NCBI RefSeq assembly: GCF_014839805.1
Contig: NC_051138.1
Span: 11,220,983-11,284,982, forward strand
Source of the DNA: Manduca sexta
Taxonomy: Eukaryota; Arthropoda; Insecta; Lepidoptera; Sphingidae
Length of the DNA stretch: 64,000 bases
Reading direction: 5' to 3'
Positions 10,650 through 22,047 of this stretch are shown here, piece after piece (positions within the stretch are counted from its first letter, which is position 1; every line of letters begins with the position of its first letter). The position numbers and the translations under genes are program-made. The notes under the pieces were generated by a model, which saw only the letters and a program-made list of their open reading frames with translations, ran no database searches and was not told the DNA's origin.

Positions 10650-11720
10650 TTTATAGTATTCGTTATCCCGGCGGATATAAAATAAATATATCTGTAACAT
10701 TTTGAGTGTTTATAGGCAGTAGTGGTCACGTAACTTCAGTAGGAGTAGGCAAAATATGAGAATTAGTATCTTCTTTAGCCCTAGTCGATCAACAAAATAA
10801 TAGCACGAAAACATCTCTAATCAGATGTAGTAATGTTTATTCTATAAAGCTAACAAGAGTCATTGTATGTAAGTTTATTCTTAACATAGAACAGATAACG
10901 CCTATATTGTTTAAAAAATAAATCTGGAGGCGTTGTTTATTTCTCAGTGAAAGGAATCACGAAATGGCCAATTTGCATGCGAAAATTATTTTGTCAGTTT
11001 AAAAAACTAAATATAATATATTGCTTATATTAACCCTTTAACGGTCTGAAAACAAGGTTTATTACATAGCAATATATATAGTTTTGTACATTTTTCCTGT
11101 TATGAAGTGTTTTTTTTACAATGAATACCATTGTATAGCTAAGCTATCAAATTGTAGGATATGTTTGCATTGGCAAGCGATGGCACTCTTAGGAGACGCG
11201 AGATTATTTTTGTAACTAAATAAATTGCAATTTAGCATCACCGTGTCCAACCCGCTGTAGTGCATCAAAAACCTCTAAAGTACATTCACGGAGATTAAGC
11301 TCATTGTAAATGTATGTTACAATCCTGCCAATAATTATTGGGAGAATCGTATAGAGCTGATTAAATTTCATGAATTAATTGTGACTTCGATTAATTACTC
11401 TATATTTTCAGTAAAAACGTTTCGTCTTTTTTAAAAATAAATTTAACGTCCTATTTAATTGCAGTTCACGTACTTTAAAATGGAAATACAAATATGTAAT
11501 TTTATCATGATTTGTTTTTTTTTCATATTAAAAGCATTTTCAGCTTTCATAGTCACGGGGCTGCCCGAGGAGTAGGCAGTCACGAAAGTGAGTGTTGGAT
11601 TTTTTTTTATGTATGATTTTTAATTTTAAAGCATTAAATGTATCAGCAACCTTCTACCTATCTTCATCTCAGCCGGTGTTAAATAAAACTAAGGTTTCAC
11701 CCTCCCAGAGATCTCTTAAG
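10650..11720. other. Intergenic stretch downstream of GPB5, nothing recognised
   Basis: AT-rich. A possible third coding exon of GPB5 was looked for here on the minus strand, and no convincing acceptor followed by cysteine-bearing sequence was found. Confidence 0.4.
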
Positions 11721-12521
11721 CTAATAATTAACAGTTACATCTAAGCATACCTTACAGCGACAGTTTTCTGCTGCTACGAAGTGAAAGACATCTGTACCAG
11801 AAGTCACACCAGGATCACAGTTGCGAAGATAAACCACTAGAGACTTCCTGGAGCCGTACACGCAGACTGGATGATAGGATTTTTTGAATGGGAACTCCCA
11901 ATCTGAAATCTACAACAGATTTTTTTTAGCATAAACTAACAATCAAATTGGCCTACTTGTCCTGATTATAAGTGTAGTGGTCTAAGCAAATGTCGACTGA
12001 CAAGAGATGATTACCCCTCTACAATCCGTTTATATCCACCCGTATAGTGACCACCGGACACAAGGTTTTAAAATCCGCCGTAGTAGCCCACATCATTGTG
12101 TCGACTGTCAAGAGACAATCATCTCTCGTCAGTCGACATTCTATTGGACCCGAATCCACTTACCATTAGGTGTAGTGGGGTCACTTAGCTATATTCGTAT
12201 GAAAAAAGTTATAGCATGCCAAGACATTGCGATCAGCATTCAGCACGCAATGTGAACAACGCACGCACCCACGCTCTCTATCTAGCGAGGCCTTTACAAA
12301 CTTTTTATGATAGGAATCGCAGATTACCTCTCTAGAGTCGCATCTCCCTCCACAAGCCGGCACTTTAACAGTGTCCCAACATCGGCGCCCCATTTCGTCA
12401 GCTTGCTCAGCCTTCGCCAAGTAGATGCGGCGGGAGCATGGTGAAAGACCACCCGAATGGACCTCCAGGGCCAGGCATACCACCAGAAGTAACCATGATG
12501 ATGTGAATAACGGCCCCATGA
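11721..12521 (-). CDS. GPB5: Glycoprotein hormone beta-5 (GPB5) precursor
   Basis: This is a secreted cystine-knot hormone subunit. In insects GPB5 pairs with GPA2 and signals through the LGR1-type receptor. Coding exon 1 is 12519-12328 (64 codons): a hydrophobic signal peptide (MGPLFTSSWLLLVVCLALEV), then CSRRIYL, GRRCWDTVKVPAC and the knot motif CGGRC. A cttttttatag-like acceptor abuts the ATG and the donor is gag|gtaatc. Coding exon 2 starts at 11909 after ttgtag and reads ISDWEFPFKKSYHPVCVYG, then LRNCDPG and ENCRC. The exons join in phase 0 and recreate the family's CDSxEISDWxFPxKxSxHPVC signature. The end is uncertain: reading on gives CxCxxC and a stop at 11721 (126 aa), or a gtatgc donor at 11750 leads to an unseen third exon. 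The usual W in CWGRC is G. A family A repeat sits in the intron. Confidence 0.88.
11975..12185 (-). repeat. Family A repeat inside the GPB5 intron
   Basis: A reverse-oriented copy (ending ggtgtagtgggg at about 12180) follows a short forward copy of the family core. The gtcgactgacaagagatgatta block at 11988-12013 is therefore repeated in inverse at 12118-12142. It lies wholly inside the intron and does not disturb the splice sites. Confidence 0.6.
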
Positions 12522-12805
12522 CTATAAAAAATATCGATTCTAATTTTATATGTATGTAAAATTATTTTAGACTGGAATGACAGTAATTACATTGAACCCG
12601 ATATTAATTGAAGTGAAACCTAAGGCAAATGACGATCAGAAATAGACGTTTCAATCTTTAATGTCATCTAGACTTAACTCGTGGCTTCGCCCATCTAAGT
12701 ATCCTTTAGAGCAGTTTCCTAGCTGAGTGACAAATATTTTCATTACATATATTATGTTGGGCATGTATAAATATGCAAATAATAATGTCAGCATTGTATT
12801 ATAAA

Positions 12806-12925
12806 TAGTCCCACTGCTGGGCACGGGGCTCATTGAGAGGGATTAGGCCTTAGTCCATCACGTTGGTGTAGTGCAGATTGGTAGACTTCACACATCCTCA
12901 AAATTCCCAAAGAGAATTTCTAAGG
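12806..12925 (-). mobile_element. S1 SINE fragment (3' half)
   Basis: The reverse-strand S1 body is recognisable by gggattaggccttagtcc, gattggtagacttc and an A/T-rich remainder. The tRNA-like head is absent. It would lie in the first (UTR) intron of GPB5 if the upstream exon is right. Confidence 0.7.
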
Positions 12926-12959
12926 ACATATATAATTTCGTTTAATGTGCAACCAACAC

Positions 12960-14640
12960 TATGAGGCAGACTATTTAATAATGAATCATTTTGTAGATTA
13001 ACATTTTCAAAAAGAGATATTCCTTAAAAGAGCAATAAATTGTACATTAATTTCACACAGAATAAGTTTAATATAAAATGTTTAATAATTCAAGTATTCA
13101 CCGTTCCATCGCTTTGTCTCGTTAAAAAAAATAATATCCTAGTGTAGGAATTCAAAAGATTTTCACCGTTGCGTGAAATAATTTTATTTCGTATAAAGCA
13201 ATTCTATTGTGATAATTGCTTATATTAAAAATATTTTTGTATGTTTTCGGTGAAATATATGATATTATTCAGCTTGCTATAATTGGATTTGTAAACTGAT
13301 AGATGTATTAGCATAATATGATGACATGTACACCTAGGTATATCATAAGAAATAAGAAATTTTAATTGTAATATTCTATAATTGTAGCGATATTTTTGAC
13401 TTAAATAATTATCTACCTGCTATAGCGTATATAATAAATTACGAACTCTTAATATGCATTGGCAATGAAATTGTATTATCTAGTAGCACAAGTATCAGAA
13501 GGATGTAATATAAATTATATGCAGCTCTGTATGTCGAACTAAATATCTTCATGATAGAAATTTACTAATTACAATACTACAATACAGCATATGAAATGTG
13601 CTATAAATTTGGCTTTACATAAACAAAATATCTTATAAAAATAATTGTGATTTATGACATTAATTCTGCAAAGCGTCAAATCCATGCAAAACATAAAAAT
13701 TTAAATACATGTGACGGCACCAGTATATAGATATGTGCTAAAATTAATTTATTATCAAAACAAGCTTACGAAATCTTAAGTGATGACCATTCTAGCAAAT
13801 CTTCTTTTATTTTATAGTTTACATCATTTATCGGCGATTTCGATATTGCAGGCTATTAATAGCAGATATAAAGCAATAGATAAGAATTTATAGAAACAAT
13901 AATGATAGATATATTTTTTTCGAGCAAAATGTTCAATCACTGCTCTCGAGAAGGCATGTAAAAAAGCGGTTCACAAAACATCAGTCACGAAAGTTACTAC
14001 CGTGGATTCCGGATGCGTAGTCCTCGCTTGAAGTATTATTGCGAACTGGACAGCCCAATGGGGTCCCTTTTGAACATGCAATTTTTCCTACTCGCTTAAC
14101 ATTATAGCCTCACTTTCCGCCCGTTTAACTTAGTAGGTCCAAGCCGACCAATAAAAAACGTATAAAATAACGACGAAATAAAATCTTGCAGTGTTGTTGC
14201 TCTCTAGACAATACTGAATCGTATATATGCAAATTATATTTTACAGTGACAGTAAATAACGCGTAAAGGGGGAAGTTTTAGTGCCGAATTTGCTACAACT
14301 TGGTACAATTTTCCCTTAGCAATTATTGCAGACTGTCTTTTGCTCGCGCATCTGCCTGAGCAGAAATACGTTCCAGAGATTAAAATAATCAATTCTTTTC
14401 TCATTTGTAAAAGAATTCTTAGAATTGGAGTAGCAGTTTTAAATTAGCGCATTAGTTGAATTTTATTATATTTATATGTGTCGGAGGAAGCTGTTAGTCC
14501 GGTTGATTGTTGTTTGCGTGCATAACGCACAATAATTGTTGACCTAATTTTATTAGATTTTTCTATTAAGTACTTAAAACCTTATGCTTTATCCATAATG
14601 TAATAAAAGTTTATGAAAAATTATAATTTACGAAAGAACT
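12960..14640. other. AT-rich stretch, probably GPB5 5' intron
   Basis: No exon or repeat is recognised. The assignment as intron depends on the inferred UTR exon at 14661-14737. Confidence 0.35.
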
Positions 14641-14660
14641 AATCAGAGCAAATTACGTAC

Positions 14661-14737
14661 CTTAAGGGAGGTCGAGGCGCCATCTTTACCATCCATGAGT
14701 ACTTTGGACATAGATTGGAGGATTCATCATAGTGACT
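14661..14737 (-). promoter_or_regulatory. Candidate GPB5 transcription start and 5' UTR exon
   Basis: On the minus strand a TCAGT arthropod initiator lies at 14739-14735, followed by about 75 less AT-rich bases ending in aag|gtacgta, a strong donor at 14660. The GPB5 coding exon begins with an acceptor two bases before its ATG, so it needs an upstream noncoding exon. This is the best candidate seen. It is inference without transcript support. Confidence 0.4.
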
Positions 14738-14984
14738 GAGCGAGTTGGATCGTTGAAAATATTTGTTGGTTAAAGTAAGATCGGTGCCCTGAACCCGCTG
14801 CTCGGTTTTAATTGTTCACTTTTTTATATCGTCATTAGGTAAAGTGATACAATATTGTTAAATTAAAATATAAAGATGTATGTGATCATTACGTTTTATG
14901 CTCGTATTTTAGCCCTGATGACTCCCACTAAGTCTGCAACCACTAATGACGACGTCAACGTGATTAATGCTTCGTTAATCTCGC

Positions 14985-15065
14985 TAAAATTCGAGAACGG
15001 TTGAACCGATTTGGATAATTTTGATTTTGAATTATTTGTGGAAATCCAGGGAAGGCTGAAACCGA
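14985..15065 (+). repeat. Fragment of a dispersed RTE-type 3' repeat
   Basis: The run cgagaacggttgaaccgattt, then ttttgattttgaattat and gtggaaatccagggaagg, is a motif chain common in insect RTE tails. Nothing else of the element remains. Confidence 0.4.
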
Positions 15066-15374
15066 AACGATGAGAAACATAAATAATAAATTGTCAGATT
15101 TTAAGGCCAAAAACAGATGTTCGGTATAATATTAAAAACACTGTAGACCATGATTTTTGAATATATTGTATTAATTTGATCCATTTTAATCTATCTATCT
15201 ATTAATTCCTAAGTGTTATTTTGAATTTGCTGATGATAATCATAGGTGATGACCTAACATGTGTAAAAAAGAGCTAAATGTAATATGTGAAGGGCATAAT
15301 TATAATTAAGTATAGAAAATTGTATCAGGCAGATTGCTACCTCCGTAGATAATAGGCAATGATAGTAGAGAAGT

Positions 15375-17700
15375 GAGGCGCAGACTCTGGCACTATTCGT
15401 CGACAGATTGGGATGGCTTGCGGAACTATTTTGCATCCATCCCTTGAGGGCAGCGCTGCTTTGGGGCCAATGATCCTTCTACGGATGCCGACGCTATAGC
15501 TGACGAGATCAGACTAGGAATAGAATATTATATTCCTTCCTCTGAGATCGTTAGAAATAGCCGAGGATGCCCCTGGTTCTGTCGCGAATGCGCGGATGCT
15601 ATCAGTCTAAAGCAAACCGCGTATCGTGAGTGGATCAGGGGCCGCGCATCGAAGGAACCTAACCTAAATGCTCTCAAGGCAGCCTACAACCATGCCACCA
15701 AGGCCTGCAAGAAGGCCTTCGTTAGAGAGGATGCTCAGCGTGTCGCTAGGATTGGACGTGTATTGGCGAGCAAACCGATGAGTAGTCGCATATGAATCCC
15801 TCCTAGCCGAATTTCGGCCACGGCGGCCAATCTCAACGGAGATCAGCCAGCTACGCAGGAGATATATTAGTGCACAAGTGTGTGCGCAATACACAGGTAC
15901 ACTATCTGTTCCTTCACTCTCATAGTTCGGTGAGACGGCAATCCGACATGACCGGAGAGAGATCAGGCGCAGGACCAACGGCTTTACGTGCTTTCCGAGG
16001 CACGGGGGTATCACACCGCCAACTTCCTGACTCCGAGCTGCGACTGAGTAATTTTTAAGATGGATAAAACCCAGTCACAATTATTTTGGCCCGACCCGGG
16101 ATTCGAACCCAGGACCTCAGCGCGGCAGTCGTACTTGTACCGTGTATACTTACAACTACGCCACTGAGGCAGTCAGTCGCATATACTGGAGCCTTGCTAC
16201 GGCCGTCCAGTCCAATTTCTGTCGCCCGTCTTTGCCACCGCTGAGATATCCGGACTGGTCGCTGGCCCACGGCCCTCAAGAGAAAGCTGTATTATTGGCT
16301 AAACTCTTTGCGACCAACTCCCGGCTCGATGACTGTGGCATTCTGCCGCCCACACATTCTGATTGTGGTTTGGTTTTGTCCGATGTTCGCCTCAGGCAGT
16401 GTGATGTGCTGCGGGAGCTGTAGTTATCTCTATTATCTGCAGTTATATCTCATCGCTCCTATCAGGTATTGTGCCTCAATCTTAGCGGGAGATTAATGTG
16501 GAACCGATTCCAAAGAAAGGGGATCAGTCAGATGCCATGGTCAATTGCCGTAACTTCAGTGATGTGCAAAGTAATGGAGCGGATAATAAATAATCAGTTG
16601 GCCCGCTACCTGGAGGATCACTCCTTGATCAACGACTGACAATACGGCTTTCGGTCGAAACGGTCAACAGGTGATCTTCTAGCGTACGTGCGACATCTCT
16701 GGGGTGAGGCGATGGATAAGCTTGGCGAGGCCTTAGCCGTGAGTCTCGACATTGCTAAAGCTTTTGATAGGGTCTGGCACAGGGACCTGCTCACCAAGTT
16801 TTCGGCATAAAGGCTCCCCGACAACTTGTGTCGATGGATCTCTGCTTTCTGCATGAGCGTAGAATGCGTGTCCTCGTTGATAGACGCGCTTCGCAGCTCA
16901 TGTCAGTTAATGCTGGAGTCCCCCAGGGCTCTGTGGTTTCACCCACCCTGTTTATTCTGCATATCAATGATATGTTGCCCCTTGGTAACATTCATTTTTA
17001 TACAGATGACAGTACTGTGCATGGGCGATACTGCACGGGACCTAATAACCGGGGGATCACCGTTAGACAGCGAGAGAATCTTGTTATTGAACTCATACAC
17101 TGGATCGCTTCTCCGACTGGGGTGCACGCAATCTGGTTGAGTTGAATGCCAAAAAAACCCAAGTGTTCGCGTTCACACGGAAAACATTCCCGTTTTCGCT
17201 CCTTCCCATTCTTCGGGGCACTACACTCGCAATGCGGAAAGGACAGACGGTACAGACGGTACAAAAAATTTGGGGCCACTGCAGTTGTGGCGGAACATCG
17301 CCTCACTCAGTGTCTTCTATCGTCTGTATCATGGTGAGTGCTCTGAAGAATTATTCAATTTTATCCCATCCTTACCTTTCCTTTCTAGAACCACGCGTGC
17401 TGGCTTGCGGCATCACAGATCGGTGGTGTCTTCCATCTCGGCGCGAACCAAAAGGTTCGGTTATTCATATCTGTGCCGTACCATCAGGCTTTGGAATGGT
17501 TTGCCAGCACACGTGTTCCCTCCTTCCTATAACCTGGGGTCCTTCAAACGGAGCGTGAAGAAGATATTATGCAGGACGGCATGACTGTGCCGACCGTCCA
17601 GAGTTGCTTGTATCTTTGATCGGTCGGCACTTTCTTTCGGCTTCACTTCGTTTAACATCAGGTGCAGTGAAGCCACTTTGCCGAGCTTATATATATAAAA
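15375..17700 (+). mobile_element. Jockey-superfamily LINE relic carrying a SINE
   Basis: Translation in changing frames gives the linker (STDWDGLRNYFASIP, SLKQTAYREWIRGRA, LKAAYNHATKACKKAFV). After the SINE at 15794-16174 it gives YWSLATAVQSNFCRPSLPPL. RT motifs follow: LAVSLDIAKAFDRVWH (about 16735-16785), VNAGVPQGSVVSPTLF and YTDDSTVHG (catalytic box, A changed to T, about 16998-17025). The C-terminus (FYRLYHGECSEELFNFIP, LWNGLPAHVFPPSYNLGSFK) ends near 17580. The tail atcaggtgcagtgaagccac runs to an A-rich end near 17700. The endonuclease domain is missing and stops and frameshifts are many. A short relative lies at 56180-56378. Confidence 0.85.
15794..16174 (-). mobile_element. tRNA-derived SINE (family S2) with target site duplication
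   Basis: On the minus strand the head reads gcctcagtggcgtagttgt (A-box-like, 16163-16152) and carries an exact B box ggttcgaatcc (16109-16099). The body includes gcacgtaaagccgttggtcc. The 10-bp duplication agtcgcatat flanks it at 15784-15793 and 16175-16184, and the host LINE frame continues across the gap, so both borders are defined. A diverged copy is at 57092-57442. Confidence 0.9.
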
Positions 17701-17754
17701 AAAAAGAAGAATAAACCCCCAAATATTAAAATGTTGTTAGTTGTTTTTTGTATA

Positions 17755-17950
17755 CTGGCGCGGTAAAGTGACCCCACTGCACCTATGGTAAGCGAAGTAC
17801 GTGGTGTAGCGGAGCGAAAGAATTTTGACTGGCGGGAAATGGTTACCCCTGGGCTGTCGACATAATTATGCTGGCCTGTTTTAAGCGAATATATTTGAAT
17901 ATGTGATCCCGGAATGCGACACGATTACAGGTCACTATGACAGGTTTTAA
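17755..17950 (+). repeat. Dispersed repeat family A
   Basis: The copy carries the cggtaaagtgaccccactgc head, a ggctgtcgacataattatgc core and a gtcactatgacaggttttaa end. It follows directly on the LINE tail. Confidence 0.65.
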
Positions 17951-17964
17951 AGTTCTGTGTAAAG

Positions 17965-18388
17965 TTTACTGGTGGTAGGTGTCTCTGTGTATGTGAGATC
18001 CCGCCTAAGTAGGTACCACCACAATGTCTATTTCTGTCGCTAAGTAGCAGTGTACTGTGTAGTCACTGTTGCGTTCATTGACATGTTCAGGACATTGTAG
18101 CCTACTGGCTACAATGACCTTTAAACCGGAAGAAAAAGAACACATTTTAAGTCTTATTATGTCCAGTAGTTAAATATAACTATTTATATATGTCATTTCT
18201 CAGGATGGCGAACGCAGTGGAATACCAAACAATACTTTGTAATTCAAGGTGTAGGATGGTGTTTTTATTGTTTATGAGCGTTTATATAGCTTACCATTAG
18301 GCAAACGGCGCAGCGCCTCGTCATTCAAAGCAATAAAAAAAAGTTGACAATATTCGGGCGGATACAAAATATATCCTACCACTAGCTA
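17965..18388 (+). repeat. Dispersed repeat family E
   Basis: The family order is kept from gtgagatcccgcctaagtag to gtcattcaaagcaataaaa near 18335, followed by gggcggatacaaaatatatcc. A minus-strand CR1-like LINE begins its tail at 18389. Confidence 0.6.
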
Positions 18389-20560
18389 CAAAATATTTAT
18401 TTGCACTTTATATACATAATAAGTATATCGGCGGACTTAATGCCAAAGGCATTCTCTCCCAGTCAACCTAAGGGTGGTGCAGAGATAAATAAGGTAGGTG
18501 CATAAGGATATTTAATAATACATAAACATACATAAAAGTAACTATAATGTATAACTATATTAAATACAAACATAATATAAGTAATATTATAAATACATAA
18601 ATATATAATATGTACTCGTATATACTAATAATATAAAGTTTAGAATTAAAGTGACAACTCTTCTGCTTCTTTTAACAAAAGCTGCCGTACTCTCCTTTTG
18701 AAGGCAAGCCGAGAAGTAGCCGCTCTAATTTCGAGGGGGAGTGAATTCCATAGAAGAATAGATTGGATAGCGAAAGAAGAGTGAGTGAAGTTAGAGCTAT
18801 GAGATGGACATTTAAGGAGAAGATTGCTAGAAGAGCGGAGATTCCTATCGTGGCTATTACAGAGGTATTGGAAGTTAGAGGATAAGTAAGTAGGAGGAGT
18901 AGGGGAGGTAAGTAAAGAGAATAGAGTGGTTAGTGCCCGCAAAGAACGGCGCTGGCGTATAGGTAGCCATTTTAGATCAAGACGGTAGGAAGAAATGTGA
19001 TCAAATTTGCGGAGATTATACACGAATCGAATGCAGTTATTTAGAAGTCGGTCCAGTTTGTTGAGTTGTTCTGCATTCAGATCAAAATAGCATACATCAC
19101 CACAGTCGATTACAGGGAGAATTAAGGCTTGCACGAGCGTAGTCCTGCTCTTGAGCGGGAGGAAGTTCTTCAGGCGGTATAGAGTCCGAAGAGTATCGAT
19201 GACTCTTTGCCAGACAGATGTTACCTGATGTCTCCAGCTCAGGGTGGAGTCGATGTGCTAACCGAGATCTACAACACTGGAGTTCCAAGGAATGATATTG
19301 CCGTTGAATATAACAGGCAGAATGGTCGTTCTATCCAACCGGCAAATCATCCTTGGACTACCCACAATAATTGCTTGGCATTTTGCAGGGTTTACAGATA
19401 AGCCGAAATTGTTAGACCAGATCTTAATTTTGGCTAGGTCTCTATTCACCCTGTCCACAGCCGCGGCCACACAATCTACTCCATCTCTAGAGTATATTTG
19501 CAAGTCATCGGCATACAGGTGGTACGCACATTGAAGTTCTTGAGTTAAGAGGTTAATAAAGATAAAAAACAATAATGGGGATAGAATGCCGCCTTGAGGG
19601 ACTCCAGACTCGATATGGCACCAGCCGGACGAGGCATCGCCAAGTCGCACCAACTGCTGGCGTCCCTGAAGATAAGAAGAAAACCAATCCAGAGCCAAGG
19701 GAGAGATCAAGAAGTGGGAGAGGATGGCTAGAAGGATGTCGTGACTGACGGTATTAAAGGCGTTCGAGAAATCAACCAAAGCCAATACAGTGACTTTGGC
19801 ATCCTCCATGCCCGCCCTAATATCGTCAGTCACTTTAAGTAGTGCTATGGTAGTGCTGTGACCAGACCTGAAACCGGATTGCAGTGGACACAACAGATCA
19901 TTTTGGTGCACAAATCTTGACAACTGTTTATGTGCACAGGCCTCAAGCACTTTGGAGAGGAAAGGAAGAATGGATATTGGACGGAAATGTTTCGCATGTG
20001 AAGGGTTAGAGGTTTTGGGAAGGGGAATTACAATGGCTTTACGCCATAGAGACGGGAATATGCCAGAGGTGAGGGAGCCATTAATGATGTGCGAAATGAC
20101 TGGGAGTAGGTGATCTAGGATAGGGATTATCATACGACGACTGATGTTGTCGCAACCAATTGCATTGGACTTAATGGAAAGGATTACTCTTTTGATCTCA
20201 CCCAACGAAACTGGAGAAAATTGAAAGGGGTCAATATTAGGCCTTGGGAGACCAGCTAAAAAACCTATGGTACGACGCCTGGTTTGGTGATCTAACGGAG
20301 AAGCGGATGAGAAATGACGATTTAAATCATCCAGACCAATAGTCGCCCCAAAGGATTCTAGGTTTTTATCTTTGCCAATACCTAGAGTCCCAAGGAATCT
20401 CCAAATACTTGCTGAAGAAGATAAAGATATATTACTAAGAATATGTCGGCGTTTAGCGTTGCGCACCATCTGATTACACCGATTCCTTGAAGCTTTGAAA
20501 AGGCACCAGTTTTCCTCTGAGCGGTCCTTCCTGTATCGAAGTAAATATAATAGTTGTGTA
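18389..20560 (-). mobile_element. CR1/jockey-like LINE, 5'-truncated, near-intact RT ORF
   Basis: One minus-strand frame runs from about 20560 to 18646, interrupted only by a TAG at 19257-19255. It contains FRPISILPFLSKVLEACAH, LALVDFSNAFNTVSHDIL, SGVPQGGILSPLLFFIFIN and the catalytic YADD in AYHLYADDLQIYS (about 19500). The usual C-terminus follows (LLNNCIRFVYNLRKFDHIS, LKWLPIRQRRSLRALT, LLWNSLPLEIRAATS). The upstream end (KDRSEENWCLFKASRNR) is the linker after the missing endonuclease. The 3' UTR ends aaataaatattttg at 18389, the same end as the copy at 22048-22717. Low damage suggests a young insertion. 5' truncation is typical of LINEs. Confidence 0.9.
18646..20469 (-). pseudogene. Reverse transcriptase ORF of the CR1-like LINE, one internal stop
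   Basis: From the ATG at 20469 the frame codes for 403 residues up to the TAG at 19257-19255, and then continues in the same frame for a further 203 codons to 18646. RT palm motifs are complete (FSNAF, GVPQG, YADD). The residues on either side of the stop (SVVDLG and HIDSTLSWRHQV) are continuous with the LINE family, so the stop is a point lesion and does not mark a true end. The endonuclease part is not present. Confidence 0.85.
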
Positions 20561-20599
20561 ATTAGAGGTATAATAATATATTGTTATAGATAAGATATC

Positions 20600-20890
20600 G
20601 ACATAATAACTAACGTCCATGTCGTCGTTAATTGAATGTTACTAACGTATGCAAGCCTTGCTGACCTTCAAAACCAAACCGTAATACTTATGCTATTACA
20701 ATAATTATCTAGCCGCATCGTGTATACCTATAAAAAGATTTTAATTTATAAAACCTTCTTTTATATTATGATTGCCAAGCATTGGATAATATTTAAATTT
20801 ATATATATATATAGAGAGAGAGAGAGAAATTTAAATATATATGTCGGAGTGAAACTGTTTACTTGGTTATTTTTTTTCATGACCGGTAAA
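20600..20890. other. AT-rich stretch with (AT)n(AG)n microsatellite
   Basis: An AT run passes into an AG run at about 20801-20826. The 111-codon plus frame across it is low complexity and is not considered a gene. Confidence 0.5.
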
Positions 20891-20894
20891 GTTT

Positions 20895-21235
20895 CACCGG
20901 TCTATATTTATTCAGACAGTTACTCAATTATTGAAACATTTCTTTACTTCACTAACAATTTACTGCATAGTAGCACTAGCGGAATACACAACGTGCTCGG
21001 TTCGAGCGTCGAAACAAGACTGCTAAAGACTGCTACAAGACTCCTACAAGACTGAGCCCTCGTCGTTGGGCCGGTCCTTATATTGACAGCAGTCAACCTC
21101 TCTCCCTTTCTAATACTTCCTCGATGTAATGATAGATGGCGCCAGTATCGCTCCGGAAATTCACCAATTCAACGAATAACGAGGTGCTGCGGCGACATAT
21201 ATATTATGGGCTATTATAGCAACATGTAGGTACTT
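20895..21235. repeat. Possible solo LTR or LTR remnant
   Basis: The stretch includes short direct repeats (gactgctaaagactgctacaag type, 21020-21050), ttgggccggtccttatattg and gatagatggcgccagtatcgc, a motif often seen at the end of lepidopteran LTRs. No internal gag-pol is present and no clear TG..CA pair was fixed. Confidence 0.3.
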
Positions 21236-21344
21236 TTACAATTAAATGTATTATCTATTTATATTTATCTGCTTAGGGTGAAGGACGCTGACAAGTAATA
21301 CAGTTAATACTATAGTTAATGAGAAAGTTATATTGTATATCCTG

Positions 21345-21605
21345 CGAACGGGATGGAATCCCCTGGCTTAGCGACTGCAGGGTCCTGGAGGAAAGTCGGG
21401 AGAGGATAACTGGGAAGGAAGTGTGAGGGAATGATAAGGAACCATCTTAGGATGGGAGGAGGGAAGAAGACTAGGAAATGTTTGCGAACCTTCGTAGACC
21501 GCAAAGTAAATTGGCTACCATGCGATATTCACATTTAACTGTGTACCATCGTGCATGGGCGTGCATTCCGTGTGGAGGCCGAGCACAACCAAATTGCCTC
21601 TGGGT
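21345..21605 (+). repeat. Dispersed repeat family B
   Basis: The repeat runs from a gaacgggatggaatcccctg head through cttagcgactgcagggtcc to tgcatgggcgtgcattccg and gaggccgagc, in the same order as at 240-535. Confidence 0.65.
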
Positions 21606-21820
21606 TTTGGTTTAACAATTAATTTATATCAAATTATTATTGTTTTTAAAATATTTATACTACGTGAAAGTGAACTTATTTAATGTGATTCTAGGATTGA
21701 TTTTCGATGCTCGGGTTATTTTACAAATTTCTCTTGATCTCTGTACCGGCACTAATAATGAGTGCTAATGATAACTCCAAACTCATTTTAATCGCGCAAA
21801 TCCCTAAGGATTTGGTAAGG

Positions 21821-21884
21821 TAGAATATAGCACATTTGTGTCTTTTGTATCTAAATACAAAAGACACAAATGTACTATATTCTA
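21821..21884. repeat. 30-bp hairpin, one mismatch, 4-base loop
   Basis: Arms 21821-21850 and 21855-21884 pair with a single mismatch around ctaa. Short flanking pairs (tttgg with ccaaa) extend the stem beyond a small internal loop. The length and compact loop resemble a pre-miRNA-like or MITE-derived foldback. No expression evidence is available. Confidence 0.75.
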
Positions 21885-22047
21885 TCCAAATGTATTTTGG
21901 TAAACAAACTGGTATGTGCTATTTATATTAATTCAGGTTTATGTACAGTTAAAACCTGTTCTCAAGTACAACACGTTTTCCCTAGTTAAAACTAGTTTTC
22001 ATATATATATATATACATGACTTACTTCACATATTAATTAATTTTGA

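Noticed and set aside
10650..11720. Third coding exon of GPB5 on the minus strand
   Set aside because: A stretch near 11530-11600 has possible codons including cysteine, but no acceptor fits and it resembles repeat sequence.
15664..16014. 116-codon minus frame
   Set aside because: It is an antisense shadow across the LINE/SINE junction.
16099..16163. tRNA gene with an exact B box
   Set aside because: It is the head of an S2 SINE with a target duplication at both ends.
20720..21055. 111-codon plus frame
   Set aside because: It is built largely from the AT/AG microsatellite and an LTR-like stretch.
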